A DNA stretch of 64,000 bases from Himantopus leucocephalus (Eukaryota > Chordata > Aves > Charadriiformes > Recurvirostridae). The translations under genes were made by a program, and so were the position numbers. Position 1 is the stretch's first letter; the number at the start of each line of letters is the position of its first letter. This document shows, piece after piece, positions 10,506 through 22,905 of this stretch. The DNA lies in NCBI GenBank assembly GCA_003993805.1, contig RSEF01000031.1, forward strand, positions 53,177,295 through 53,241,294, read 5' to 3'. A model generated the notes under the pieces. The model searched no databases, was not told the origin of the DNA, and was given only the letters and a program-made list of their open reading frames with translations.

Positions 10506-12254
10506 TCTACCACAAGTTTTCTAGACAGAGTTATTTCAGAGCTGATCGACACCATAAGTATGATGATATCATTTTGTCCTCAAGTGAAAGTATGTGTCTT
10601 TAAAAAAGCTGTTACTGATTTAATAAATTATTGCAACTGTTTTCTATAACAGAGAATTTAAAAAATTTTTACACCTAATTTTATTTCCATACGATTTATC
10701 TTTCCTCATCAAGAGGAACTAAATAAGGGCGTTTTCTCCACTGTTCTTTCTAGCAGTTCTGATAACTAAATTATGTTAGCAAACTTAGCAGCATACAAAT
10801 TACTGTTGAAATGGAAAATTTCATACCAATATTAAGGAATCTCTTAAAAAAATCATCAAAGGTAACACAAAAAGGATTATGAGTTTTTAGAGTATTTCAA
10901 CCACAGACTCTGCCCTGACCCCTCTGATCTCTAGGAAAATAGGGAAAGACTAACTTCAGAACTCCTGGATTACATCAGGTGTGTAACATCCTTTAGAAGA
11001 TATATATTTTTTTATAAAAAAAAGTACATATACAGATGTACAATGTACGCATGCAATATAATATGAATTTGAAACTCTATTTTTATATAGATATGATTTA
11101 TATATACATGTTTTATATATACGTATGTGACATAAACACACACACACACGTATTTGCATACACAAATGTGTGTGCACACCAATACATATCCATATACTTG
11201 TAACCTGAAACCTATAGAAAGGGTGGAAACCACTAGCCTGCACTTCAGGAAGTGATATCAGGAAGATATTTTACTCTCTGATTTTTTTTTTTTAATGGTC
11301 GGCTGCAAGCACGTAATCTGGTATGCAAAAAGAGAAAGTAAATTATCAGAAAGGACAACTCTACTGGTGGAAAAGAACCTCTGCTCTAAAACCAAATATG
11401 TGTGAAAAGTCAGGCTATGTAACTTTTTTTAAAAAAAGAAGCATCCTAGTGCTACTTTTTTTAAACAAAAATCTTACCGGTGACCCCATTTACCTAAATT
11501 AAGTACCACTTTCATTTTGTGAAACTCTTAAAACAGGAGATTTACAAGGACAAGATAAGAGGACTGGCAGATGTTCTTTGATTCATTCATTTGAAGGGAA
11601 GGGCATTTGGAAATGGCACTGGCACAGAATGACATTTGGAATAATGGCCTGTGATTCTGTTGGCACTTTTAGTGTTAAGCAAGTGATCTGCAAGGTAAAG
11701 TGGATTCACAGTTAGAGTCAGCACCAGTGCACAGGTCGCCCGTAAAAATAGAAGATTCCATTATTCTTCAGGCTCCCCAGAGGGAGCAAGGTCTCCAGCA
11801 TCATTACCAGGACTAAATCTGACTTTTCTACCTCCCCTAATTTCCTCCTAGTAATTATAGGTCAAGCACTCTTTTGTAAATTATAAAACCTTTGTTCTTA
11901 TCAAAAATGAATAGCTGAGGAAAAAAATTATAAAGAGAGTCCTAGGAAAAAAATTTCAATTAGAAAACCAAGCTAATTTGGTATGACCAAAGACTGTCAG
12001 GCATACTGACAGTGCTCTATTATGCAGTCATTTGGGCTCTTTCAAATTAGTTATGTTAATGTCCTGTGAGTGAATGTAACACTTGGATGGGACAAGATTT
12101 CTGCAATTAATTTCTGCAGTCAGTGGAGAGACAAGCAAATTTATTTTCCCCCTCTCTGGGAATTGGTAGTGGAGGGTGTGAGGTAGAGAAAGTGCATTTA
12201 GGAACAGAGTACAAGCTAAACACAAGCCCTAAATAAAGCAGAAACAATGGGAGC
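10506..12254. other. unique non-coding interval with TA/CA-rich low complexity
   Basis: No gene seen. A TA/CA-rich patch spans about 10998-11205 and includes a short (CA)n at 11136-11149. A T-run lies at 11281-11293. The remainder is unremarkable. Confidence 0.5.
10998..11205. repeat. TA/CA-rich low-complexity tract
   Basis: Imperfect TA, ATATAC and CA/TG dinucleotide stretches, with (CA)n at 11136-11149. Open frames over it are repeat artefacts. Confidence 0.7.
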
Positions 12255-12690
12255 CAATGCCTCCTCATTCATTCAATTGACAATGTTTTGCAGCTTAAAC
12301 CTGTTTTATTAATTATGTTTGACATTTCCTTAATTAGTTTCATTTACACCAAATCAATCCCTACTGCTGTATGGCATCATTTATCATTTTGAAAAATTTG
12401 CATACCGAGTGCTGACTTTTTCTACTTAATTATACATTAAAAGTGTCAAGCGTGCTTGCTGCCTGGCATTATCTGCGCCAGAAAGGTTTGTGGCTGGACT
12501 GTGATGGTATTAATCATTAAGAGCCCCCAAGTGCTGCTGGGTAATATCTGGGGAGTAGAGTGGCTCTCATTTTAACGCTAGAGAGCAGAAGTGCTGCTGT
12601 AAAATGACCCAAAGCAAAAACAAAATAAATGACCTAAAACATCCGGTCTACTGTAATGCTTCGCTCTTTTGGTGGAAATACGCTCTGGGA
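12255..12690. promoter_or_regulatory. candidate conserved non-coding element / enhancer (best in window)
   Basis: A unique block with three exact TAATTA homeodomain cores at 12310-12315, 12331-12336 and 12428-12433, a perfect POU octamer ATTTGCAT at 12396-12403, and TAATCATTAA near 12512. It shows no repeats, no coding potential and a smooth mixed composition until the A-run at 12690. This is the texture expected of deeply conserved vertebrate enhancers close to developmental transcription-factor genes. Regulatory function is inferred only from motif clustering; no alignment was possible. Confidence 0.4.
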
Positions 12691-12708
12691 AAAAAAAAAA
12701 AAAAAAAN
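12691..12708 (+). repeat. poly-A run ending in a single N
   Basis: At least 17 A followed by one undetermined base at 12708. Homopolymer length is probably unresolved in the assembly. Confidence 0.9.
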
Positions 12709-14964
12709 TTACTGTTAACTATTAGCCTCCTGCATGTTGAAACTGCAGAGACAGCTCTTCAGGATAGCTGGTGTTTTGTCTGAATGGGAAATGTGACATT
12801 TCAGTTAAATGTATATTGATGGCTGTGTAACAGGGCAACCAAAGCATGCCTGTATCAGGTTTTTCTGATTTTTACTGTTTGGGCTTTTTTTTTTTTTTTT
12901 CCTTGACAAAGGATTTAAGATAAAACACAACCAAGAATTAACATCTCCTTTCATAAAACCCATAACTTACATGAAACCTCTTAGGAAATAATCAACCATT
13001 TTTTAAATAAGTGGTTATGCCACATTCTCCAGGTTGTTAGGAAAGAACGTGGCTCCAGCCACAAGTCGTTCCCAAACAGAGAAGTAGAAGGATGGAGCGC
13101 ATACAGCACCGCATTGCTAATCTATCTGTAAGTACCTATAATCCAGTGCAGGTATTTCAGCGGCAAATTAGCCGTGAGTCTGACAACTCACAGGTGCGCT
13201 TCCACATTCAGAGCAGCAGCTGCTTTTGAACAGCTTTAACTACTTATCAGCAGTAGCTTTCAGAAATGCTCCTTCTCTCCCAACAGTTGTGCTCATCATT
13301 TAACTCCTTCTGAGACCCCGTGAAGACCCTTAGCCAGGCTGACCATTGATTTCAGGAAAAACTGAATCCATTACATTTATCACATGTTCGCTCTCCTTCC
13401 ATATGCCTAGTTAGGACCCAGGCCAAAATTAACATTTTTGGCTAGCACAATGTTATCGACAGCCAGTTTAGTTCCTGTCTTTGACAACCGGTTGCAAGAA
13501 CAGTTTTGATGCCCCACCGAAGCAAATGCAAAAACCTCAGAGCTGGAGTAACTGTTAATAAACACCTCTGAAGCCATGTTAGATATCTCGTTTTAGTGAG
13601 TTCTCAGCTATGTTGGAGTTTCTAGCAGTGTCACATAAAATAGCAAGTTTTGCAAAATGACCCAAAGTGCATTTTGGCAGCTGGACCCTCCTGCCCGCCC
13701 TTCCCAAATCCCACTCAAGCTGAAACAGCAGTTAGTGAGCTGCTAAACGTATTCATAAAAACACATGTCTGTACACTTTTTGATCTGCCGTGATGCCTCC
13801 TCAGAAGGCCATCAACTCTGCCGAGCAGGAAAGCAAAATCGCCACACAAAGATGGAAGGAGTTAGCATGCGCAAACATGCCATTTTCAGTGAGAAAGCTC
13901 AGAAATACACAAACACATCTTCTGTCAGCTGGCAAACACGGGTTCAAAAGCGTCCTATCACTGTCTGTCATGGGATTCATTGTTCCCTTCTGCCCTCCTC
14001 TCCTTCTCATCGCCCTTGAGCAGAATCAAACTCAAGCAGAGAGTCAAGTTGGAGGTTTGCGTTGGCAGAAGCAAGAAGGCTAACCAATATGGGACATCAC
14101 CACCAAGTGAGCCTGCTTTGGACATCTAACCATTCTCAGTTTTCCATTGCTGTAGTCAAACAGATTTTTTGCTGAGGCTGTGACACTGATGAGGAGACTG
14201 CCATTATCCTGCCCAGCAACAAACCATGTGTCATGCATGTCCGTTATTGGCCCAAATAGGCAGAATTTGACTTCTGTCTTATCTCTGATTTTTTTTTTTC
14301 TCTCCAGCAGACACACATGCACATATGTCAGTAGCAGCATTGCAGAGACTCCCAGACACATCTGCTTTCTCCGTGCCTGCTATTCAGGGATGCCAAGGGT
14401 ATGAAAGACCATGAAAAAAAATCTAATTTTAAACAGAATGCTTCTGTTTCATATGGGAAAAGGTAGAGGTAAGGAAAAGGCTCAATCACACGCTTATATT
14501 GCAAGTAAAAACAACAAATTTCTGCAGAGAAGCACAAAAGTTACTTGTGGTCTATGAACCGGTGTCTCATGGCCCGGTGCCTGCTCTGACCATTAAGGAG
14601 AAGGACAGAGATATTTTGTTTAGAGGACGAGGGGGACAAGTACATAGGTATCACGGTCTCAGACAGCCACAGGAGGGGATCATCTTAATTCTTGTGTTTG
14701 TCTCTGATAATCCACTCTCATGCAACTCAATTCCACGGCATATGGGGCTGTGGAAGGATGATGAAGCATGTGACGTGCTCTACATGAAAGGTTTGGTGAT
14801 AGTTCACTAGCACTCTACAGGAAAAAATGGGAAACAAAGTGCTGTGTTAAGGTAGTATGGTCCCTGTCACATCTGCGCTCTGCACGTGGTGGGTCCTAAA
14901 GGCACAAGTATGGACATACCCAGTGGTGCTCACAGTCATGGAAGCAAACGGTAATTTCATTTAC
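12709..14964. other. unique non-coding interval
   Basis: No gene found. A T-run lies at about 12887-12900. Open frames of 84-103 codons (13765-14083 in two frames, 14499-14810) have no recognisable domains. A few scattered CpG-containing words near 14570-14660 suggest nothing specific. Confidence 0.5.
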
Positions 14965-15090
14965 AAGGTGTCCCTGGAGGTCATCTTGTCTAATTCCTGA
15001 TCAAATCAGGGCCAGCTCCAAAGACACATGGGGTTGGTTGTTCAGACCCCCATCCAGTCTAGTTTGGAGTACTTCCAAGCATAGCTCTCT
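14965..15090 (-). mobile_element. old CR1 LINE 3' fragment (antisense)
   Basis: The order GGAGGTCATCTTGTCTAATT, then CAAATCAGGGCCAGCTCCAAAG, then GTTCAGACCCCCATCCAGTC, then GAGTACTTCCAAGC follows the antisense 3' region of CR1 elements, just inside the 3' end. The terminal octamers are not visible and there are many substitutions, so it is older than the copies at 18738 and 47907. It may continue weakly to about 15150. Confidence 0.72.
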
Positions 15091-15344
15091 CCTTGTGCAA
15101 CATTCAGTGTGACTTCTCAGGGTGACCTCCTCGGCCCTTGAGGAAGACTACAGTCCCATTTATTTCATGTAATTGTAATCACTTCTGGCTGAAGCCGAAT
15201 AAAATGTCTAAGCATGTGTTTACCCCTATTATACAGTTCAGAAACTGCTTAAAAACTGGCCAAAAGCCGATGACACATCTGACATACTGAAGATGAGAGT
15301 ACATAATGTGCTTGTTATTCTTTCACATCTCAGTCATGATTACA

Positions 15345-15560
15345 GCTGTGATAGATGCCTCCACCACCAACCGCGCAAACACCAGTGAACCTTACGCCAC
15401 TCGTGTGGCCAATTTCCAGAGCGCGGTGCTCACCGTTTCTGCACCCTTCCTGGAGGATGTGCGGGGCCGCTGCGAAGGCAGCAGCAGCTCATCTCGTAGG
15501 ATTATTAGCAGTAAAGTCTGCTGCAGTTGGGCTTATTTTAGCCAACGGAGCACAACACAA
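15345..15560. other. second isolated CpG-rich patch
   Basis: About 12 CpG in 215 bp (for example ACCGCGC, GAGCGCGG, GTGCGGGGCCGC) within AT-rich DNA. Open frames of 69 and 87 codons cross it in two different frames on the + strand; neither is recognisable. It may be a small CpG-rich regulatory element or a decayed insertion. Confidence 0.4.
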
Positions 15561-18500
15561 CTGACTTAGGAATGCATTGATGTGGAGGAACACAGGATGA
15601 GTTGTGGGATTTGATATGGCAGTGACTAGACTGTAATAACAATACAGATGGTTGTCTGATATTTCACTTATAATTATGTGTATTTTGACATAGGCAATAT
15701 CTTACTCTATAAGAGACCGGAAGGGGTTAAAAAAGAATCCATTTTCTATGCTATACACCAACTATGCCTGCATTCATGTCAGAACCCAAACTTACTGTGT
15801 TTAATATTCAAGTTCATTTTCAAATTCTTGCCCATTAACATAATATATGCCATTTTGCAAGCCTGGTCAGAGAAATCTGTAACTAAATAATTTTCAAGTT
15901 TCCTTCATATCCAATGCATTATATGCAGTGTGAAATTATTTCCCCACTCTGTCCTTCATAGAAGAGCAGAAGAGCAATACACAATATACATGATATTGTT
16001 GTAAAATGTATTACAGACTTCAAAAGTTACTATATGTGTATGCACAATCATAATAGCTAATCCTAAATGACCATTTAATTGTCTATTTTAAGTTATCCTT
16101 GATATACCATTACAAGATAAGCATTCAAACCTTGCAAGACAAGAAATATATGAATGCTAAAATTATTTTTATAAAAACCTCTTTCTTATGGTACTGCAGT
16201 ATAACGCTTCTTAGTCCAGATCCTCTTGTGAGTATACCCACTGTATGTCAAAATTGTGAGAAGCATAAACATAAAAGAAGCTAAGAATTTAGGCCATGCC
16301 TAATTCATAAGTATTTTTTGTTTACACAAAAATTTCTAATAAAAATTTAATGAGAAGATCAAAGATGGAGAGTCTGAGAAATTCGTGCAACAAAACTGGG
16401 AGTCACCCAATCATGTATGTGGTGGATTAGAAGCTCTAAACTCAGATGGGCTTATCAAAGAGTTCACCAGGTTCAAAGAACCCTGTTCAGCATAACCAGC
16501 CACTGCTCCGAGCAGATCTGCCTCTGTTTGGAAACCAAGCAAAAAATCTCCTGTTTTTACAGAATTAGCTTTGAGATCTCAAGAGATTCTAAACTAAAAA
16601 TTCAAGGCAGATAACTGGTGACGCTATGGTATGCAAGCACATGAAAATAAACCAATCTCGTGCTCTAAATACAAGTCTCTAGACTTTAAATTTGCACCTG
16701 TTTATAGCAATACTGCTTTTGAACCTCTGTTGAACTTCTGAGATAGGAAACAGTATTCCACGTACAAAAAATCTAGATTCCACTACCGAAAATATTGTAA
16801 TAAAGTATTACTTACCAAGGACAGTAGGAATTTACACTCAGACCACCAGAGATTAAGATTTTAAATCAATATTTCATTTTCAAAAATGGTTAAGTGCATT
16901 TGTTAATCAGTTCATCAGAATTTTTTTTTTTTTACAATGATATTCAAATGAACTGAAGATACCACAGTAAGTTTATAATAAATATATTGCAGGTATTTTT
17001 TGATCACACTGGCATAAGGATAACCACAGCAGACTTACGTTCTGCGTATGTTGTTTCAGATATGCACATTACTGAGCTCAGATACAGTGTACAGCCAAAT
17101 ATCACAAAGTTCTATTCATACTAATATGCACACGCGGTGATTTTCAAACTAAAATGTAGTCCCAGATCCAGATGCCGCTGAATACTTAAGCTCTCAATTA
17201 ATTTAAACAACTTCAGTAACTCCACTGTACTGTTACATAGGTCTTTAAGTGTAAAACTATATAGTACAATTTACTTCAGTAGAGCTACTCACAACCGTAA
17301 GCCTTCACAAGATCAGTCTCTAAAATTCTTTAAATACATTAAACCATTTGTCCCCACTGAGCATTAAATCTCTTGTCAGTTGAGTATTTTTTAATGAATA
17401 TACTTTTGAGTTTTGTCATCATTTGAATGACTCAATTAACAGAAAGTCACCTCCCCCACCTTTATATACCAGTAAATTCCAAAGATGTCCAGAGAAATAA
17501 TCTTGCCAGATCTTTCTAAAAAGTCCTCAAGCCTAGAATAAGCACAAGAATTTTGACAGAAATTTATTTTCTTCAGAAATGTATGTAAGTGTACTTCATT
17601 ATTTCCTACAAAAAAAATTTCAAAAAAGTTAGTCCTGATTGTACTTAAAATAATTTTTGCTTTATAGTTTATTCTTAAAAAGGTTATTTCCAAATTCAAA
17701 TTAATATGTATGCCAATTAGTTGCACAATATTTTGTATTTTCTTTTAGACAACATTTGTCTCTAAAAATCAATGCTATCTAAAATAAAAATAAATTTATA
17801 TATATTTTGAAGAGTGTTTTACAAGCATGCCTCCCAGTTCTCCTCTTGCATCAGTCCTATAATATTTCAATAATGGAGTTATTTCCAATTATTCCTAAAA
17901 ATTTAAATAACAAGAAAGACAAGGTGATACTTTGCAATATCTATGTGAAATGTTCAGTGCCTATGATTTTTTTCTTTTCATAGATTTTTGCCTTAAAACT
18001 GTATTCAAAAGTGAATTATTTCATAAATTCCTCCTGTTTTAATTTCTAGCCGTATTCATTCATCTCTGGATGCATAATTTCTCAAGCGTAAGTGCTACAG
18101 ATATTTCTCACCTAATGCAATCAAGCGATACATGGAACCAGATTCTCAGAGTCCTTATATCACCTCTATAGTTGTACCATAGACACCTTCATTCTGCGTT
18201 TTAATAGCAAAACTTCACCTTTCCACTTGACTTATATGGTGTCCATCAACAAAATCACAACCTTATAGGTACCCTGTATAAAAGGCTACTATCGAAAAGC
18301 GTTGAGAGGATAGCTGTGACAAAGACAGTAATTCTTCTGAAAAACAAATGCAGGCATCTGTCTTTCTTTGCAATGCTGTAGGTCCTCTATCAGGAAGTGC
18401 TCCTCTAAAGTCTTGGGCAAAGTACTTTGGAGAAGCTGAATGTCCTCCATGACTCTAGGCAATGCTTTCGCCGGCAGAACATCATGAGAGAGGGAGATGG

Positions 18501-18737
18501 TGGTGGTGCGTGGTCAGGGAATTCAAGAGGCATCTTCACAGAAGATCTATCTGCGCTGGCTGGCGGGTGAGTGACACCTTATGAACCACGGGGAGCGCAG
18601 ATGTAAGCTACATACTGTCAAGGATATGCGTTAAGCACCAGGATGAACTATCATACCTTTTAGATACTAGAAGCTAAAATATATTGTGGTCTCATGATGC
18701 AGTTCAAAAATAAGCAAATACAAAGGACAGAGCTGGC
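15561..18737. other. unique AT-rich non-coding interval
   Basis: No gene, RNA or repeat recognised over 3.2 kb. Contains a T-run at 16921-16932 and AT-rich stretches around 17590-17810. Its open frames are short and biased toward K/I/F, as expected of random AT-rich DNA. Confidence 0.5.
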
Positions 18738-19302
18738 ATAGAATCATAGAATGGTTTGGGTTGGAAGAGACCCTAAAGACCATCGAGTTCCAACCCCCCT
18801 GCCCTGGGCAGGGACACCTCCCACCAGCCCAGGTTGCTCCAAGCCCCGTCCAACCTGGCCTTGAACATCTCCAGGGATGGGGCAGCCACAGCTTCTCAGG
18901 GCAACCTGCGCCAGGGGCTCACCACCCACACAGGAAAGAATTTCTTCCTAACATCTGATCTAAATCTCCCCTCTTTCTGTTTAAAATGATTATGCCTCAT
19001 CCTATTGCCCCATTCCCTGATCAAGAGTCCCTCCCCAGCTTTTCTGTAGACCCTTTAGGGACTGGAAGGGGCTCTAAGGTCTTCCCAGAGCCTCCTCTTC
19101 TCCAAGTTGAACAGCCCCAACTCTCTCAGCCTGTCCCCATAGCAGAGGTTCTCCAGCCCTCTGATCATCTTTGTGGCCTCCTCTGGACTTGCTCCAACGG
19201 GTCCATGTCCTTCTTACGTTGCGGGATCCAGAGCTTGAGGCAGTACTACAGGTGGTGTCTTACCAGAGCAGAGTAAAGGGGTAGAATCACCTCCCTTGAC
19301 CT
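18738..19302 (-). mobile_element. CR1 LINE, 5'-truncated, antisense, with 3' tail
   Basis: Antisense CR1 whose 3' end lies at the low coordinate: CATAGAATCATAGAAT at 18738-18753 is the reverse complement of the ATTCTATG octamer repeat, followed by GGTTTGGGTTGGAAGAGACC, the conserved 3' region. The copy continues through the C-terminal reverse-transcriptase region (19090-19150 is antisense to the [14 protein letters not shown] segment) and stops near CTCCCTTGACCTG at about 19302. Many frame changes make it non-functional. Its preserved 3' end and abrupt 5' truncation are typical of a CR1 insertion. Confidence 0.95.
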
Positions 19303-20159
19303 GTCTCTATGCAATAGTTGTTTTCAGAGGGTTAAGAAGAATACTGAAATCCCAGGTCTGCAAAGCAGAGAGAGCAGTGCTTTCTGAAAGTATATCATGA
19401 ACTCCGTATCCCAAGAGGCAGGACTGACCTGAGGAGGGCTACTATCATTTGCTCTGCTGTAGGAGAATCATCCCTTATCTGACTTCCCTATGACAATCCT
19501 GCCAAAAAAAACTAGTAATACAAAATGCAGAAAGACAACCATTTTGCCAAAGTTATTTTAGCCTAACTTGTTGGTTTAAAATAAATAAATATATCTAATA
19601 CAAAGTTATAAATAGTCTATGGAATAAGATTTTTCTCTATTGCAGATACGGGAGAAATGAAGGGAATTTCAAGTCGTGCTGAAGAATAAGAATTCCCAGA
19701 AATAAAAGATCCAAATCCTGTTTGCTTTGCTAAAGTGAGTTCTTTCATTGACAATGGAGCTGCTTATGGATGAATTTTTTTTACTATGCCAGGAAAAGAC
19801 TCAAAGTCTAAGCACCAAATACGCTCCTCTTTAGTCTTCAAAACGGGGGCTAGTGAACCTCCACACAAGGGCAGAATTCAGTCTGCATGAAAGGGAACTG
19901 GAAGATGATGCTGGATTCCCATCCTCGCAAAACCATTCACAATTTATATGGCTCCAGACTGATGGAGGAAGGGGATAAAACTGGAAACATACAAGGAAAA
20001 AAAAAAAAGCTCTGAAGGAATTCTCTTCACCTTTAAAGGGGCACTTGAAGTAATTTTGGTTTAAATTCCTACCATTAATCAAATTCTGCTAGACCAGTAA
20101 TATTGTTCGCAAGTACTTGAAATCTTGATTAAAGGAAAAAAATATCACTTAGAATTTTG
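19303..20159. other. unique non-coding interval
   Basis: No supported feature apart from short A-runs (for example at 19997-20008). Confidence 0.5.
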
Positions 20160-20370
20160 AATTTTGAATAAAGCATGATTATGTTTTATTAGATTGTAAG
20201 ATCACTGGCTCATTTTTAAACTGGGTAGTTAAAAGAAGGCCATTAAATCTGTGTTTGTGCACTTAAGCATGTGGGCCTGTTTTGTAAGGTGCTCTCATTG
20301 TTTTGAATTCAGCAGGAAGTTCAATCAGGCCCAGGTAATTACCTGGCCTAATGACTCTGCTTCTGTGCAA
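20160..20370. promoter_or_regulatory. candidate regulatory block with 16-bp palindrome
   Basis: CCAGGTAATTACCTGG at 20331-20346 is a perfect palindrome, centred on TAATTA and flanked by CAGGTA/TACCTG. The centre matches the antennapedia-type homeodomain core and the flanks match ZEB/Snail-type E-box half-sites in mirror arrangement. The surrounding 200 bp is unique and mixed in composition. Regulatory activity is inference. Confidence 0.35.
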
Positions 20371-22872
20371 AACATTGGGTCTTTTTCTGCCTGCACGACA
20401 GGGGTATTCACTCAACAATCTTTTAGATTCTCAAATTGTACCAAGATTTCACCCTTAACAAAGGTCCAGTTGTACCAGCAAAAAAAAAACTAAACCAAAA
20501 ACAACATTAAAAAAACCCCAACGTCATGAAGTCGTTTTCTAGTATTGCAGTGTTGCCTTCCTGGATGAATTTAAAAAACAAAAACCATAATGTTCAGAAA
20601 TTAAATTCTGTTAGAGGCTTCACACAGGCAAGAAGAGACACTTTTTCTAGCTTTCATCCATGCTGATCTTTCACGCGAATGCCCACTGGAATCATTATTT
20701 AGGAGCATCATATTTTTGTTGAACACCTGTCTTTGTCATGCTGCATTTCAAGACTTTCAAGTCTTTGAAAACGAATGTTAAAGAACAGAATGAGCTCTCC
20801 ACAGTGAAATTGCCCACTCCACAGCCTCAACCATCCCTTGACAAATTCGAAAATATTGTTTGCTTTTTCCTTGTGATTTCTGCTTGAGGCCACCTGGCTC
20901 AGAAGTTTATTCTTCAGGAGTGTCACATCAGATGAGTCTTCAGTCAACCATTCAGGGACATTTTGATACTTTATTAAGGTGCCCCTTTTACTTGATTTTT
21001 TTTTTGTTAAATTATTTGTCTTTTCCTTGCTATCATTAAAATCTTTGAATGTAATTAGGCTATATTTAATCTCCTGGGGAGGAGTAGGGTTACAAATATA
21101 CAGTTCATTACAGGGGTGGCATCTTTTTCAACTGTTTTTATGTGCAATGCATGTTTATTGTTTTTTTGTCAAAACAGAACTTCTGGAGTAACAACCATAC
21201 TGAGTATGCTCATTTTTTATGATTTTCAAATATGGGAGAAAGTACAAAGAAAGTCCCAAGGACTTAAACCAAAAACATTTCAGTAGTAATAAAGGTGTAA
21301 AAATCTTAACTGTCTTCTTTTTTCTCTTACATTTAAGATTTAATTTGTAGAGCTATGCCTTAGCTTTGGGGAATTTTACATTGAGGTTTTCTGCTTGATA
21401 TTTAGACACAGCTAAGTTAATATATATACGCCAATATATGAATATGATATGTGGAGAACGTATAACTGTACATATTATAATTGAATATTATATAGAAATA
21501 AATGGACTTGAATTTTACCAGTGCACCAAAAAAAGGGTCCAAGTATAGCAGGTGCTCTCATACTAGATGTACATACATAGTCAACAGCAGAGAGGATGGG
21601 GTAACACGGATTCCAGAACGGATCAGGAATGCAAGAGCACATCTGAGGTCTGCAGTAGGCTCATGCAGCCCATGGCGAAGTATGTGCTGCCACATTTTCC
21701 CCTGCTACTAATTAATATATTAAGTATATTAACAGAACATGGTTGGGTCTACTTTCAATGCTGTCTTGCTTTTATTTGACTTTATGGGTACACATAAAGA
21801 TACTAAAAGCAGTTGATATGATTATTATGGAGGACTACTGGAGTTTAGCATATTTTCGGTGTTCTGTTAAAAAATAACAATAAAGTTAGAATAGGAAGAA
21901 ATAAATGATGCGATCTTTATAATAAATATTGAACTTTATTTAGTTTATTTGATTTTGGATTTCATGACACCTTGCAAATTATACGCCCATTCTCCAAAGA
22001 TATGCTAAGCCTTCCTGTCAGCCAAAGCCCAGCTTAGACAAACAGACATGGTTTAATTTCATTCATTTGTGGCATATTTTTATGTAATATCAACATTTAA
22101 CACGTTTCAGCATTTTCAGCTCCATTCAGACATACTTTACAAGCTCAGATTCCAAAGAGAAATTAGGGTCTGCAAGTGCACTTTAACTGAGGCCGAAAAA
22201 TGATGTTCTCAGGAACCCCTGTTAACCAAAACTGCTATGTTTCAGAGCGCTCTGGAATTAACACAATTCATGTTCAAGCAGCCTTTCCAAATGTCTTCTC
22301 CAGATAATTCAGCTAAACTGTCATATTTTTTAAAAGTATTTCAGAGTTGGTACAGAATGAGATCATTGTTAGAAGCCTCTCTAATATACATGTGCATTCA
22401 TATGCATTTTTCCCCAAGGTGATTCACACAGCTGGCTGCGGAATACATTTCGTAGACTCTTATACATAGGGCTGTCTTTCTGTCATAATCTTTCTTTTCA
22501 TAGGACAATTTGTGGGACTCCATGATATGCAGCTAGCAGTGCCTGTACTCAAATGAAGTGATACTGAATTTCTATTATGCATGTGCCTTGGAAACCTAGC
22601 AGCTCGCCATAAAGATTTTATTCACACAGCAGATTTGTTGTTACTTAGATAGTTTCAGACAATTTTAGATTTGAATGGACATGGCAGGATCTGACAGCAT
22701 AAAAAGAAATACCAAGAGAAAGAAGCATGTAGAACCAAATGATATATGATGCAACCTAGAGAGCAACAAAGAAAGCAGGATGTCGAGGTACCCTTGTAAA
22801 CAACTATCTTTCAAGGAATTCAGGTTTCTTTTTCATAACACTTTTAAAATATTCAGTATGCATTACATAGGG

Positions 22873-22905
22873 AATAGATAGATGCATAGATAGATACATA
22901 CACAC
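22873..22905 (+). repeat. short GATA/CATA-type microsatellite
   Basis: Imperfect ATAGATAGATGCATAGATAG units followed by CATACACACG. Confidence 0.7.

Noticed and set aside
10217..10555. 112-codon - strand frame over the CpG-rich patch
   Set aside because: GC-rich DNA has few stop codons; overlapping frames occur on both strands and none resembles a known protein.
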